Source: Camellia lanceoleosa
Lineage: Eukaryota; Streptophyta; Magnoliopsida; Ericales; Theaceae
NCBI GenBank assembly: GCA_025200525.1
Contig: CM045761.1
Span: forward strand, 137,828,223 to 137,892,222
Reading direction: 5' to 3'
DNA: 64,000 nucleotides
Below, one piece after another: positions 10,715-21,100 of the stretch. The position numbers and the translations under genes are program-made. The stretch's first letter is position 1. Every line of letters starts with the position of its first letter. The notes under the pieces are model-generated. The model searched no databases, was not told the DNA's origin, and saw only the letters and a program-made list of their open reading frames with translations.

Positions 10715-12454
10715 ATGGCAACCCCTAACTTCTCTCTTCCTAAAGGTCAAGCCTCAAACAGACCACTCTTCTTCAATGGCACAAATTTCAATTACTAGAA
10801 AACCCGTGTGATTATGCATATTCAATCTATAGACTATGAAGCTTGAAAAATCATTTGTGATGGTCCTAAAGTCCCCACCAAAACCATAGATGGTTTGCTA
10901 GTTCGAAAACTTGAGAGTAAGTGGACTAGTGCTGATTATAAAGATATTCAATCCAATGCCAATGCTGTTAATATGTTGTATTGTACACTTGATGCTACTG
11001 AGTTTAACAGAATATGCACTTGTACAATGGCAAAAGAAATTTGGGATAAGCTTATTGTAACTCATAAGGGAACCACTCAAGTCAAAGAGTCTAGAGTGAG
11101 CTTACTTGTTCATAACTATGAACTCTTCAAGATGAAACCAGATAAGAACATATCCCAAATGTTCACTCGCTTTACAAATATTATAAACAGTCTTAAATCT
11201 CTTGGGAAGACTTATACTAATACAGAAATTATCAGAAAAGTTCTCCGATCATTGCCAAAAAGTTGGGAGAACAAAGTTATTACAGTGATAGAAGCAAGAG
11301 ACTTGTCAACATTGAGTCTTGATAAGCTAATGGGATCTCTCCCAACCCATGAGATCATTATGCAAGAAAGAAAAGAAGAAGAAGAAGACAAAAATAAGAA
11401 GAAAGGGATAGCTTTCAAGTTTACCTCAAAATCCCAAGACGAAAAAGAAGATTCTACAGAGGAAGATGAAGAAATGACTTTCATTACCAAAGGATTCAAA
11501 AGGTTTGTGAAGAAGAAACAAGGTGTAAAGAAGTTTTTCATAAAAGACTTCAACAAAGATCTTCAAAAAGGAGAAAGTCATAAGAAATATGAAGTTACTT
11601 GTTATGAATGTAACAAGTCGGGAAACTACAAATCGGAATGTCTAGAGCTCAAAAAACAATTCAAGAAGGATAAGAAGAAATCCATGATCACAGCATGGGG
11701 AGAAGACAATGATGATAATGACTCGAAGACGAATATTTGCAAAAATGAAGTTATAAATCTATACTTGATGGCACTTGAAGATGAGGTAAATAATGACTCC
11801 ATTAACTTTGATGAATTACAAACTGTTTTTGATGAATTGCATACTAAATTTAAAAAATTAAGTATGAAAAGTAGTTGTCAAAAGAAAATGATCTCAAGTT
11901 TATCTCAAGAAAAGGAATCCTTGACTTTTAAGATCAATACTTTGGAAAATGAAGTCTTGACGATGGAAAAGGAAAAAGAATTTTCAAAAGAAAAATAATT
12001 CTTCATTTTTGAAAAGAAATTAGATAATTTGCAAAAGGAAAATGAAATTTTGAAAAATGAGAAAATTGTCTTAAATGAAAACCTAGAAGATTTAAAAAAT
12101 GTTCTTTCAAAATTTACTCAAGGTAGAGATAACTTAGATAAAATTCTCAAAAGTCAAAATCAAACCTTTAGAAGAATGGAGATTGGCTATAAATCTTTTT
12201 CAAAAGCAAAAAATTCCAAAAAGACCTTTGTTCATGCATCATCTAACCATTCTTATCTCACATGCCATTATTGTGGAAGAAAATGTCACATCTTTCCTTC
12301 ATGTCCTGTTAAGAGAAACTCATTTGATAGAATAAAAATAAGTTGGTTCTCAAAAACACTTCAACTCCTAACTCTCATGAACCCAAGAAAGAATGGGTAC
12401 CGAAAGGCCAACAAAAATCTGGTTTTTGCAGGTGTAATTTCGGTCAAAATCTAG
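10715..12454 (+). pseudogene. Sirevirus gag remnant
   Basis: The frame starts at ATG 10715 (MATPNFSLPKG). In-frame stops lie at 10796 (TAG) and 10844 (TGA), both where copia gags usually have Trp, and at 11996 (TAA). The N-terminal half is the copia-type gag (UBN2-like) region, including MAKEIWDKL near 11025, SQMFTRFTNI near 11152 and LRSLPKSW near 11243. A charged region precedes the first zinc knuckle (11600-11641, C-X2-C-X4-N-X4-C), in which the His is replaced by Asn. A coiled-coil-like Glu/Lys/Asn-rich stretch (11860-12120) leads to a second, intact CCHC knuckle at 12263-12304. Two knuckles and a long gag fit Sireviruses. The frame ends at 12454, just before the protease in another frame. 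Confidence 0.88.
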
Positions 12455-12956
12455 TAACAACCGGTGGTATCTTGATAGTGCGTGCTCAAGGCACATGACC
12501 GGCGTTAGAGCAATGTTCTCAACCCTTAAATCCAAAGAAGGAGGTCACGTGACCTTCAGAGACAATAGTAAGAGAAAGATCATCGGCGAAGGTAGTATTG
12601 GTAAAATTTCTTCACCCATCATCGAAAATGTGAAGGATTGAAACATAACTTACTTAGTATTAGTCAAATGTGTGATAAAGGCAATCATGTCACCTTTGAA
12701 AAATCCCACTGCACCATTAAAAATTCTGCTGAAAACAAAGTTCTTTTTATTGGTCATAGGCATGAAAATGTGTATATATTTGATTTGCATAGTTTATCTC
12801 CTAATCATGATGTTAAGTACTTATCTGCTATAAATGAATTCGAATGGCTATGGCATAGGAGGCTAGGACATACTCATATGGATTTGCTTTCAAAACTCTC
12901 AAAACTTGATTTGGTTGTAGGTTTACCAAAAATTGATTTTGAAAAAGATAGACCTT
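12453..12956 (+). pseudogene. Sirevirus protease and pre-integrase remnant
   Basis: The aspartic protease region is visible in the frame of 12453, with RWYLDSACSRHMTG. The catalytic Asp is at 12474-12476 and the triad reads D-S-A. A frameshift near 12630 moves the reading into LKHNLLSISQMCDKGN and the GAG-pre-integrase region, ending with LWHRRLGH (12848-12871), the start of the integrase zinc finger. Homology stops at 12956, where an insert begins. The next 112-bp segment of pol is found again after the insert. Confidence 0.85.
12845..12956 (+). repeat. 112-bp direct duplication, left copy
   Basis: The sequence TGGCTATGGCATAGG to GATAGACCTT is repeated at 13766-13877 with a single C/T difference. 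The pair brackets the insert in the Sirevirus pol gene and is far longer than any normal TSD. Confidence 0.95.
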
Positions 12957-13765
12957 TTGACGTACGGGAAATGAATAAACCTTCTCGTATAATCCTGTTG
13001 ATCAAGTCTGCACTCCTCCGTACGTCGTCGTTTTACTCCCTGAAAACACAAACGTGAGCTACCCGGCGGGTGTGTACCAGAAACCTCTCCGATGCCTAAG
13101 TCTGAAAAATAGACAAGTAAACAAAAGTTCTGTGTACTCGGAAATCAAAGTTCAGTTACCTCTCCATAGGTGATGTTTGTGGGCTTTTATAAGTTCCGTG
13201 TGGCATAATCCAAGTAGGACTCTTACTCTTCCATGTAGAGTCCTCCTAGGATTCATACTCCTGAAAGATAATGCTTATTTTTCAATACCCCCCTCACTGC
13301 TTAAACCAAGTGAGATGGTTTTACCATGGCTGGATTACCATACGACCGAAATAACACTGCCATGCTAGACTAGCTGGAATGACCGATGTAACTATTAGTT
13401 CGGCTCTTCTTCGCCTTTCTCCTACCTCGGCTTCACGTGCCAAGACCGAGCTATCCATAGAAAAGTTAAGCCGAACTAACCCAAAACCAAGTCCTGAAGA
13501 GGGCTTAGCATACCTCGGTTCCATATGCCATGACCGGGCTAACTCTGGCAACCGAAACATCTGCAGTACTCTTCTAGACCGGACTAAAAATAAGGCCTTC
13601 TATGACTGGACTAATCATTAAGCCTCCTTCGGACCGGTTTAACATCCGGTGCTTTGGGATCGGACTAACTCCAAAGGCCCCTTCACTCTGTCTTTCTTAT
13701 TTTGGCCCATTAACGGCCCATTGCTCAGCTCGGTCCAATTTAATCATATAAATTACCCTTTCAGA
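12957..13765 (-). mobile_element. LTR-like insert, about 0.8 kb, family also at 49425-50135
   Basis: The sequence matches 49425-50135 in order. Shared phrases are CTGTTGATCAAGT, CCGGCGGGTGTGT, TCCGATGCCTAA, GAGTCCTCCTAGGA, GATAATGCTTAT, AACCAAGTGAGATG and a terminal AAATTACCCT.TCA. A TATAAAAG box reads on the minus strand near 13190. TG and CA ends can be drawn at 12996 and 13763, so a minus-strand solo LTR is the best guess. No 5-bp TSD is visible. Confidence 0.6.
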
Positions 13766-13877
13766 TGGCTATGGCATAGGAGGCTAGGACATACTCATAT
13801 GGATTTGCTTTCAAAACTCTCAAAATTTGATTTGGTTGTAGGTTTACCAAAAATTGATTTTGAAAAAGATAGACCTT
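13766..13877 (+). repeat. 112-bp direct duplication, right copy
   Basis: See the left copy at 12845. This copy continues into the natural integrase sequence, while the left copy continues the natural upstream sequence. Confidence 0.95.
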
Positions 13878-14290
13878 GTGATGCTGGTCAACAAGGAAAA
13901 CAAACAAGAGTTTCTTTCAAATCTAAAAATATTATTTCCATTTCTAGATCTCTTCAATTGTTGCATATTGACTCGTTCAAACCTTCTAGAACTCTAAGTC
14001 TTGGTGGTAAATCTTATTGTCTTGTTTGTATGGATGGCTATACTAGATTCACTTGGATGATTTTCTTGGCATACAAAAGTGATACTTTCTCTGCATTTAC
14101 AACTCTTTGTAAACGTATTCAAAACATGATTAGTCTTACTATTTGTAGCATTATAAGTGATCATTATAGAGAATTTGATAATGATGAGTTTATTCTATTT
14201 TGTAATGAGCATGGCATTGATCACAATCTTTCTGCTCCTCGAACTCCTCAACAAAATGGTGTGGTAGAAAAAAAAATAGAGTTCTTGAGG
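13766..14290 (+). pseudogene. Sirevirus integrase core remnant
   Basis: The zinc-binding HRRLGH motif is followed by a CDAG.QGKQ segment in which the second Cys of the HHCC finger is Gly. The catalytic triad is visible: Asp at 13970 (LHIDSF), Asp at 14159 (IISDHY) and Glu at 14267 (NGVVEKK). There are 35 residues between the second Asp and the Glu, as in DD35E integrases. A length change in the A-run at 14268-14276 shifts the frame. Confidence 0.9.
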
Positions 14291-14292
14291 AA

Positions 14293-16452
14293 ATGGCTCG
14301 GACTATGCTTTGTGAAAATAATTTGTCAAGATATTTTTGGGTGGAAGCTGTCAATATAGTTTGTTATGTTATTAATCGTGCCATGATTAGACCTATACTT
14401 AAGAAAACACCATATGAATTGTGGAAAGGTAGAAAACCCAACATTGGTCATTTTCCTGCATTTGGCTGTAAATGTTTTGTACTTAATAACAAGAAAGAAA
14501 ATCTTGAGAAGTTTGATGCAAAATCTGATGAAGCCGTGTTTCTTGGCTATACAAATTCTAGTAAAGCATATCGTGTCTTTAATAAAAGAACTTTACTCGT
14601 TGAAGAATCTATACATGTTGTTTTTGATGAATCTAACTCCTTTGCTTCCAAGAATATTGCTATTGATGATGTTGCAAATTCTAATCCAAGAATTAAAGCC
14701 ATTTACTTATCGAAAAATGAGGAACTTCATTATTCGGTACCAAATATTGAAGTCACTATGGAAGACCTTAAAAAAGAATATGCCTATCCAATGAAGGAAA
14801 ATGATCTACCCAAAGAATCGAAATATGCTCATCGACATCCCAAAGATCTCATTATAGGAGATGCCACACAAGGTGTAAGAACTCGTTCTTTTATTCATAC
14901 CGTTTGTGGCAATTTAGCTTTTGTTTCTCAAATTAAGCCAAAAACTTTTTCTAAGGCTGAACATGATGAAAACTGCATTTTTGCTATGCAAGAAGAGTTA
15001 AATCAGTTTGAAAGAAATGAAGTTTGGTTTTTGACTCCTCGGCCTAAGGATCATTCCGTTATTGGAACTAAACGGGTTTTTCGAAACAAAATGGATGAAT
15101 CCAGGGTTGTTATCTGAAACAAAACTAGACTTGTAGCCCAAGGTTATAACCAAGAAGAAGGCACTGATTTTGATGAAACCTTTGCACTCGTTGCACGCCT
15201 TGAAGCTATTCGCTTGTTGCTTGCATTTGCTTGCTTTAGAAATTTTTAACTTTACCAAATGGATGTGAAAAATGCTTTTTTAAATGGGTATATTTTGAAG
15301 GAAGTGTATGTTGAACAACCTCCCGGTTTTGAAAACCACAAACACCTGGACCAAGTTTATAAACTTTCAAAAGCCTTGTATGGTTTGAAACAAGCCCTTA
15401 GAGCTTGGTATGAACGTTTGATCACTTTTCTTATTGAAAAAGGTTTTTCTTATGGGAAAATTGATACCACTTTTTTCATAAAATCCAAAAATGAAGATAT
15501 GCTTATTGTTCAAATTTATGTTGATGATATTATATTCGGAGCTACTAATGAATCTTTGTGCAAGGAATTTGCTAAAGATGTGCAGGGCGAATTTGAAATG
15601 AATATGATGAGAGAGTTGACATAGTTTATCGGATTGCAAATAAAACAAACTCAAGATGGCATTCATCTATCTCAAGCCAAACATATCAAAGATTTCCTCA
15701 AAAGGTTTGAAATGGATTTGTCTAAACCTGCGGCAACTCCCATGAGCACATCGATTAAAATTGATAAAAGTAAACCGGTAGACGAAAAGAAATATCAAGA
15801 TATGATTGGTTCCTTACTCTATTTAACAGCCAGTAGACCCGATATCATGTTTAGTGTTTGTAAGTGTGCTTGTTTTCAATCATCTCCAAAAGAATCACAC
15901 ACCACTGCAGTAAAATGCATTTTTAGATATCTCATTGGCACTCCACTTTTGGGGCTTTGGTACCCTAAACAAATGTTTTTGATCCTTATGGTTATTCGGA
16001 TGCCGACTTTGCGGGATGTTGACTTGATCGAAAAAGCACTAGTGACACTTGTCATTTTCTTGGAAATTCACTCACATCATGGTTTTGTAAAAAATAAAAT
16101 TCTATGGCTTTATCTACAGTTGAAGCGGAATACATTGTCGCTAGTTGTTGTACTCAAATGCTTTGGATGAGACAACAACTTCTTGATTTTAGACTTCACT
16201 TTGATCACATCCCTATTAAATGCAATAACACTAGTGTCATTAATCTTTCAAAAAAGCTCATACAACAGTCACGCACTAAACATATTGAAAATAAGGCATC
16301 ACTTTCTACAAGATTATGTACTTAAAGGTGACATTGAACTCGAATTTGTACCTACAAGTCAACAATTGGCCGATATCTTTACAAAACCTCTCAATGAGGA
16401 ACATTTCTACTTTATACGAACTAAGCTTGGTACGTTAAATATTCTCGTGTGA
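14293..16452 (+). pseudogene. Sirevirus integrase tail, reverse transcriptase and RNase H remnant
   Basis: The integrase C-terminal part has the YELWKGRKPN and FGCKCFVLN blocks. Reverse transcriptase follows with [17 protein letters not shown] (15136-15183), QMDVKNAFLNGYI (15256-15294), LYGLKQA near 15376 and the catalytic YVDD at 15517-15528. In-frame stops fall at 15115 (TGA), 15247 (TAA) and 15622 (TAG). The RNase H region changes frame near 15965, 16090 and 16285, but the STVEAEY block (16109-16129) and the TSQQLADIFTKPL block near 16352 are clear. It ends at 16452. Confidence 0.9.
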
Positions 16453-16918
16453 TGTTAAACTATGTGTTATTATGCTTCTTTGAGAAATTTGATGTGAAAA
16501 ACACTAGTTTTTGCCTTCCAAGACCCTTAAGGGTCGACCCCCTCTATATGGTCAACACCTTGTGAACCAGGCTTATGTCTTTTGTTGCTTAGGGTCAACA
16601 CCTATCTTTGAAGGTGTAGACACCTGATGAATTTGAGGATATTGCTTTTTAGCGTCGACCCCCTTCCCTTAAGGGTCGATACCTGCCTTTTAAGTAAGGT
16701 GTTTGCTGTGTGGTCTTTTCAAATTCGAAGGGTCGACCCGTCTCTTCACGAGGGTTGACACCCTCTCAAGGTTATATATACACTGCGACCCTTTCCTTTT
16801 CTTCTACGACACCTTCCAAAATCTAACCCTAGCCCCTTTTTCTATTTCGGCGATTTTCTCTAACGATCCATATTCCGATTCTCTTCCATCTCTCTCGTGA
16901 TCTCTATTCTTCCTCTCA
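16453..16918 (+). repeat. Spacer with internal GGTCGAC repeats
   Basis: Between RNase H and the last ORF, AAGGGTCGACCCC and variants occur at 16529, 16653, 16669, 16729 and 16751. The motif resembles that in the LTR arrays. A pyrimidine-rich leader with a TATATATACAC box near 16775 precedes the next ORF. Confidence 0.7.
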
Positions 16919-18267
16919 ATGGATGCTCAAGCCTCTCCTATTACAACACGGAAGCAACCACGAACCTCCTTTACTTATACTGCCGCCGTTGCTTCTTCTC
17001 CTGTACTTCAATTCAAGAACCCTAAGTGCCGATCGGCCTTCAACAAGGACTTTAATCTTCGAAAGGTAATCTCTAGACATACTATAGACCTCGCATTTTT
17101 TGAAAAACATTCTATTCTCGTAAAAGCCTGGTTCAATAACCAAAAGTGGTCATCTCTTTTGAAACTCGACTGTGAACCCCACACTCATCAAAGAGGTTTT
17201 TTGCAAATCTATCTTGTGATAAGGACACTTCTCCTCATACCCTCGACTGTTTTGTAAAGGGTGTCCCTTTCACTCTGACATCGTTTGTCATTAACTCCAT
17301 TATGAAAACCTCTAATGATGGATACTCGGTCAATCTATCTATAACTCTTAAACCACCCCAATACTTGCATCTCACTAGTCTCCGTCTCCTCACAAACAAC
17401 CCCGACCTAAATCACCAAGTCATAGTCTTTGGAAAAGATCACTCCTTAGAACTGAGACTGTTACATAACATCATCACACACAACATCATTCCACTTTTCG
17501 GCCGCTTTGATGCCGTCACATATAGCCACACTTATCTGATTTGGGCCTTATCCACTGGTTTCCCTACTGATTTCAGTTGTTTGGTTATCCACTATATCAA
17601 AAATGCCCACAAATAAAATAATCAAACCCTTCCCTATGGAATGATTTTCACTAAAATCTTCAAGCATTTCAAAATTGATCTAAAGAGGGAAGAAAAAGTC
17701 CCTCGAGACCCCTCGTGTTATGGGGCTGAAACTCTTAGAATTATGGGATACTCATTGGTCAACTGCATTTGGACCAAGACCATGAAAACTGTGTCTTCCC
17801 CTAGTCTCTCTACCCTTGGCTTTTCTTTTCCCAGTCCTACTCTTCCTTTCTCCACCCGTGGTCCCTCTACTCCACCACCTTTTTCTGACCTCTTCTCTCT
17901 CGCTCAAAAAATTGAGCATCTTGACTTTATGGTTCAGGGTCCCTTGATGGATGGGATTGCTTTAATCAATTCTAGGCTTAACAATCTAAACCCAGATTCC
18001 CAATCCATCATTTCCTCTAACATTCCATCATCCTCTCATACTATTCCTGCTTCATCATCCTCTACTTTGGAACAAAAGGTGGATGAGTTGGCCTCTTTAG
18101 TTCTCTAACTCATCTCTCAACAGACTAAAATACAAAATGACATTGATCGCATGAAGCTACAGCAAGCCCAAGTCATTGCAGCTGCTAAAGAAAGTGTCGA
18201 AAGTATGGTGATTGTAGTATATAGGATCAAAGACTCCAATGAAGAATTTCATCAAATCTTCCAATAG
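16919..18267 (+). pseudogene. Envelope-position ORF of the Sirevirus, broken
   Basis: A reading frame starts at ATG 16919 (MDAQASPITTRK). It carries a region rich in aromatic and basic residues with ISRHTIDLAFFEKH and LVKAWFNNQKW, then loses frame between about 17190 and 17300. It continues at 17302-18267 with in-frame stops at 17614 and 18106. The second part has GFPTDFSCLVIHYIKN and a Ser/Pro-rich stretch (17790-18075). A probable coiled coil of charged and Gln residues (18075-18260) follows. Position and type match the extra ORF of Sireviruses, often annotated as a putative plant transposon protein or env-like ORF. No clear signal peptide or membrane segment is visible, so an envelope function is not supported. 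Confidence 0.7.
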
Positions 18268-19018
18268 TGTTAGGACGATGATTTGAGTGAACAAATCTGC
18301 AAGTTCATGCTGTGGTTTGCCCAAGGTTGGCGCGAAGCTACACCATATTGGCCTCGATCTCCTCCTCCATTTCACTGATGCTCTGACCCCCTCTTTTTGT
18401 TGATGACAAAGGGGGAGAAATTGTTGAGATTGGCTCTAATTGTAGTTGGTTGTAATTGGCTCTAATTGTAGTTGGATGTTTATATCGTTTTTTAGATGAT
18501 AGACATATATGGATGACGTTGACTCGGTAAAAACACTTTTTGGGTACACCTTTTGGGCAACACAAATTGGATAGTATATGTCTCGGAATTTTAGATACTT
18601 CTTTATATATGTATATATATATATATATGAATGTTGATGAATTCTCCTTGAATGAAACATGATTGATATTTAAGTGTTGGTTATGATTGGTTGTGAATGT
18701 CTATGAACAACAGACTTAGTTTTTTTTTTTTTTTCTTGTGATTTCATTCAATGAAAATAAATTGAAGAAGTTGATTTCACTAATGATTGTCTCAATGCAT
18801 ATTGACATGGAGAGCTTGATCTATATCAAGTTTTATTGTCTTGACATATATCATTATTTTTGTTATGGTTTGAAGCCCTTTTTATAGGGGGAGTTTTTGA
18901 TTATTTTTTTTACATATTTTATTTACAAAACTCCTTGAAAAACATTTCTTAATGCCTTCCTTTTGAAACTCATACTTTGAAAACTTTAAATATTTATCAT
19001 AATCAAAAAGGGAGATAT
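18268..19018 (+). other. 3' non-coding region with multiple polypurine tracts
   Basis: AAAGGGGGAGAAA (18408-18420), ATAGGGGGAG (18884-18893) and AAAAAGGGAGAT (19005-19016) lie ahead of the 3' LTR. Only the last abuts the LTR. Repeated polypurine tracts upstream of the 3' LTR are a described Sirevirus feature. An (AT)n tract lies at 18605-18627. Confidence 0.75.
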
Positions 19019-20488
19019 TGTTAGCCCCAAGGTTATTCAAACTTAAATTTCTATTGATTTTGATCATTGACAAAAAAAAAAAAAAAATAATAATAATAAT
19101 AATTTAATTTGTTATTCAAAGTTTTCAAAATAATAGTATACAAATTGTGCTTAAATTGTTCTAGAAGTTATATGATTCTAGAATTTGTTTTTCAATGATT
19201 TTTGGCCCTTCAAAGCATAAGATTAGCACTTGGTTGCAAAACTCTATCCATGCTTGAAACAGGTCCAAGAGTCGACACTAAAATAGCAAGGGTTGGCACC
19301 AGAGTGAAGCTTAAAATGTCTAAGTGTTCTAAAAGCAAGAGTCGACACCAAGATAGCAAGGGTCGACACCAAATTTCAGTGTGCAACCCAGCAGTAAGGG
19401 TCGACACCAAGGATAACAAGGGTCAACACCAAATTTCAGTGTGCAATCTAGCAACAAGAGTCGACACTAATGATATCAAGGGTCGACACCAAGAATCATA
19501 AGGGTTAACACCAGGAACACCTAGAACAGAACTCAGAAAAGAAAAAAAGTGCAAAGAGTCGGCACCCAAGTTGTAGGGGTCGACACTCGTAAAATCTGAG
19601 TTTCAAAAATACAGCTGCCAAATCAGATTTGTACTGATACAGCCCCTTTCTCAGTCACTTTTTCAGATTTAAGTGCAGAGTATGTCATCTTTTCTGATCC
19701 CTGAGCAGATCTTCTGACACCGTATCTTCTCCATGAAGTTGACTTATGAATGAGAGCATTAAATTAAAAGCTCATGCATTTATTGAGCCTTCTCTTCCCA
19801 AGACTTGCATACAATCTGCATCTTACCATGCTCTGATCAAACACAGTTGAAAGATATCCTCCATGATCTTCTTCAACGTTTAGGAGATTCAAATCTCCTC
19901 TCTCTCTAACAGCTAGAAGCCATCAATATTATAAATATGGAGGTCTCCTTGTTCATTCAATACACTTTTTCAATACAACATATCTAGAGTATTCAAGAGC
20001 AATCAAGAGCCTTTAATACACTCCATTGTATTTTTATTTTCATAAGTGAGTGAGTCTTAAATTATCTATGAGCTTACACTTTCATATCCATCTTTTAAGA
20101 GAGAATATTTTTTAAAGAGGACAGTTGTACCTGTTGTTGTTGTTCCTTATTTTCTGAGTGAAACACTTGTAAAGTAAGGCATTTAGTTGAGAGGTCCTCA
20201 ACAGATTGAAGTAGGTTCTTTGTAAAAATCCACAAGCTAGGAGAAGCTTGGTGGTGCATTGATTCTTACTGAAGAAATTCTCAATGAGGTCTCTTGAGGA
20301 ATAGATGTAGGCCAGTCAGCCAAACCACTATAAATCCTTGTGTCAAGCTCTTCTTTCCTTTGCTTTATTTTTTGTGTACTTATTATTATCTGTTGCATTT
20401 AATCTTTTAGTCTTTGAAATCTATTTTCTAGCTAAATTTTTTTTATTACCCAATTCACCCCTTTCTTGGGTTGCTTTCCTGTATAACA
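19019..20488 (+). repeat. 3' LTR of the Sirevirus, 1470 bp
   Basis: It runs from TGTTAGCCCC to TATAACA and pairs with 9211-10659. It has its own GGTCGACACC array (19267-19590), with fewer units than the 5' LTR, and a TATA block at 19927-19972. Differences from the 5' LTR are mostly transitions plus a poly-A/AAT expansion near 19073. Confidence 0.92.
19267..19590 (+). repeat. GGTCGACACC degenerate repeat array (3' LTR)
   Basis: There are eight to ten units like those in the 5' LTR, many with an intact TCGACACC. Unit order differs from the 5' array, suggesting gain or loss of units after insertion. Confidence 0.8.
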
Positions 20489-20669
20489 AAAGTGATTCCC
20501 GACTATCACACATACACACTCTCTCTTTCCCTCTCTACACCTAGAGAGGCTTCATTTTCTTCTCTGACTCCTAACTTTAACGCCAGAGGGGTTTCTAGCC
20601 AACCCTGGTTGGATAGCTCTTACGGTTCTCTCATGTTGCAACCCTCTCGGTTCCTGGTTCATCCAGTTC
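20489..20669 (+). mobile_element. Remnant of an outer LTR element, part 3
   Basis: Sequence with CTCTCTTTCCCTCTC, GACTCCTAACTTTAACG and CCAGAGGGGTTTCTAGCC resembles an LTR leader. It is interpreted as the continuation of 8650-9210 after excluding the Sirevirus. Confidence 0.4.
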
Positions 20670-21100
20670 TGTCACGATCCAAACCCGTCTCCATAGGTTT
20701 AGGATGTAACCGGCCAGTAATCCCGGATTACCCGACCTCAAAGATAGAATTTATAATACAATATACGTATTTAACAACGCGGCCAAAAGCAAAAATAGAG
20801 TATAAAATTTGTCCATCAAGCTGTGAGTACATGCAATGAACATAAACATATATGTTATATCTCACGTCATATCATAATATTTACAAATATCATCTTATAG
20901 ATCCAAGGAAAATTATTCGGTACCCAAGCATCACATACCAAAAACTAATTATTCGGTACTCAATCCAAACATAGGATATGATACACAGCCTGAAAAATTC
21001 ATAATCCTAGAATTATTAGTCATAAGAATGCTAATGTAACTTAATCTAATTTGTCCAAACAAACATAGGCTTAGTGATTCAGTGAGATCACAAGCCTTCG
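20670..21100 (-). mobile_element. Truncated LTR fragment (TGTCACG type)
   Basis: It begins TGTCACGATCCAAACCCG, closely resembling the start of the solo LTR at 6289 (TGTCACGACCCAAACCCG). It continues to about 21100 without a matching end. Confidence 0.55.

Larger units (their letters stand above)
9211..20488 (+). mobile_element. Complete degenerate Sirevirus-type Ty1/copia retrotransposon, 11.3 kb
   Basis: Two related LTRs (9211-10659 and 19019-20488), a tRNA-Met-like primer site, gag, protease, integrase, reverse transcriptase, RNase H, an ORF in the envelope position and several polypurine tracts occur in canonical copia order. Length, long LTRs, a gag with two zinc knuckles and the extra 3' ORF are features of the Sirevirus (SIRE/Maximus) lineage. 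Flanks AAAAT (9206-9210) and AAAGT (20489-20493) are a TSD with one mismatch. Every ORF is broken, and pol is interrupted by an 809-bp insert. Confidence 0.88.

Noticed and set aside
16919..18267. A true envelope glycoprotein
   Set aside because: Position fits the extra ORF of Sireviruses, but no signal peptide, fusion peptide or clear membrane anchor is visible in the broken frame.
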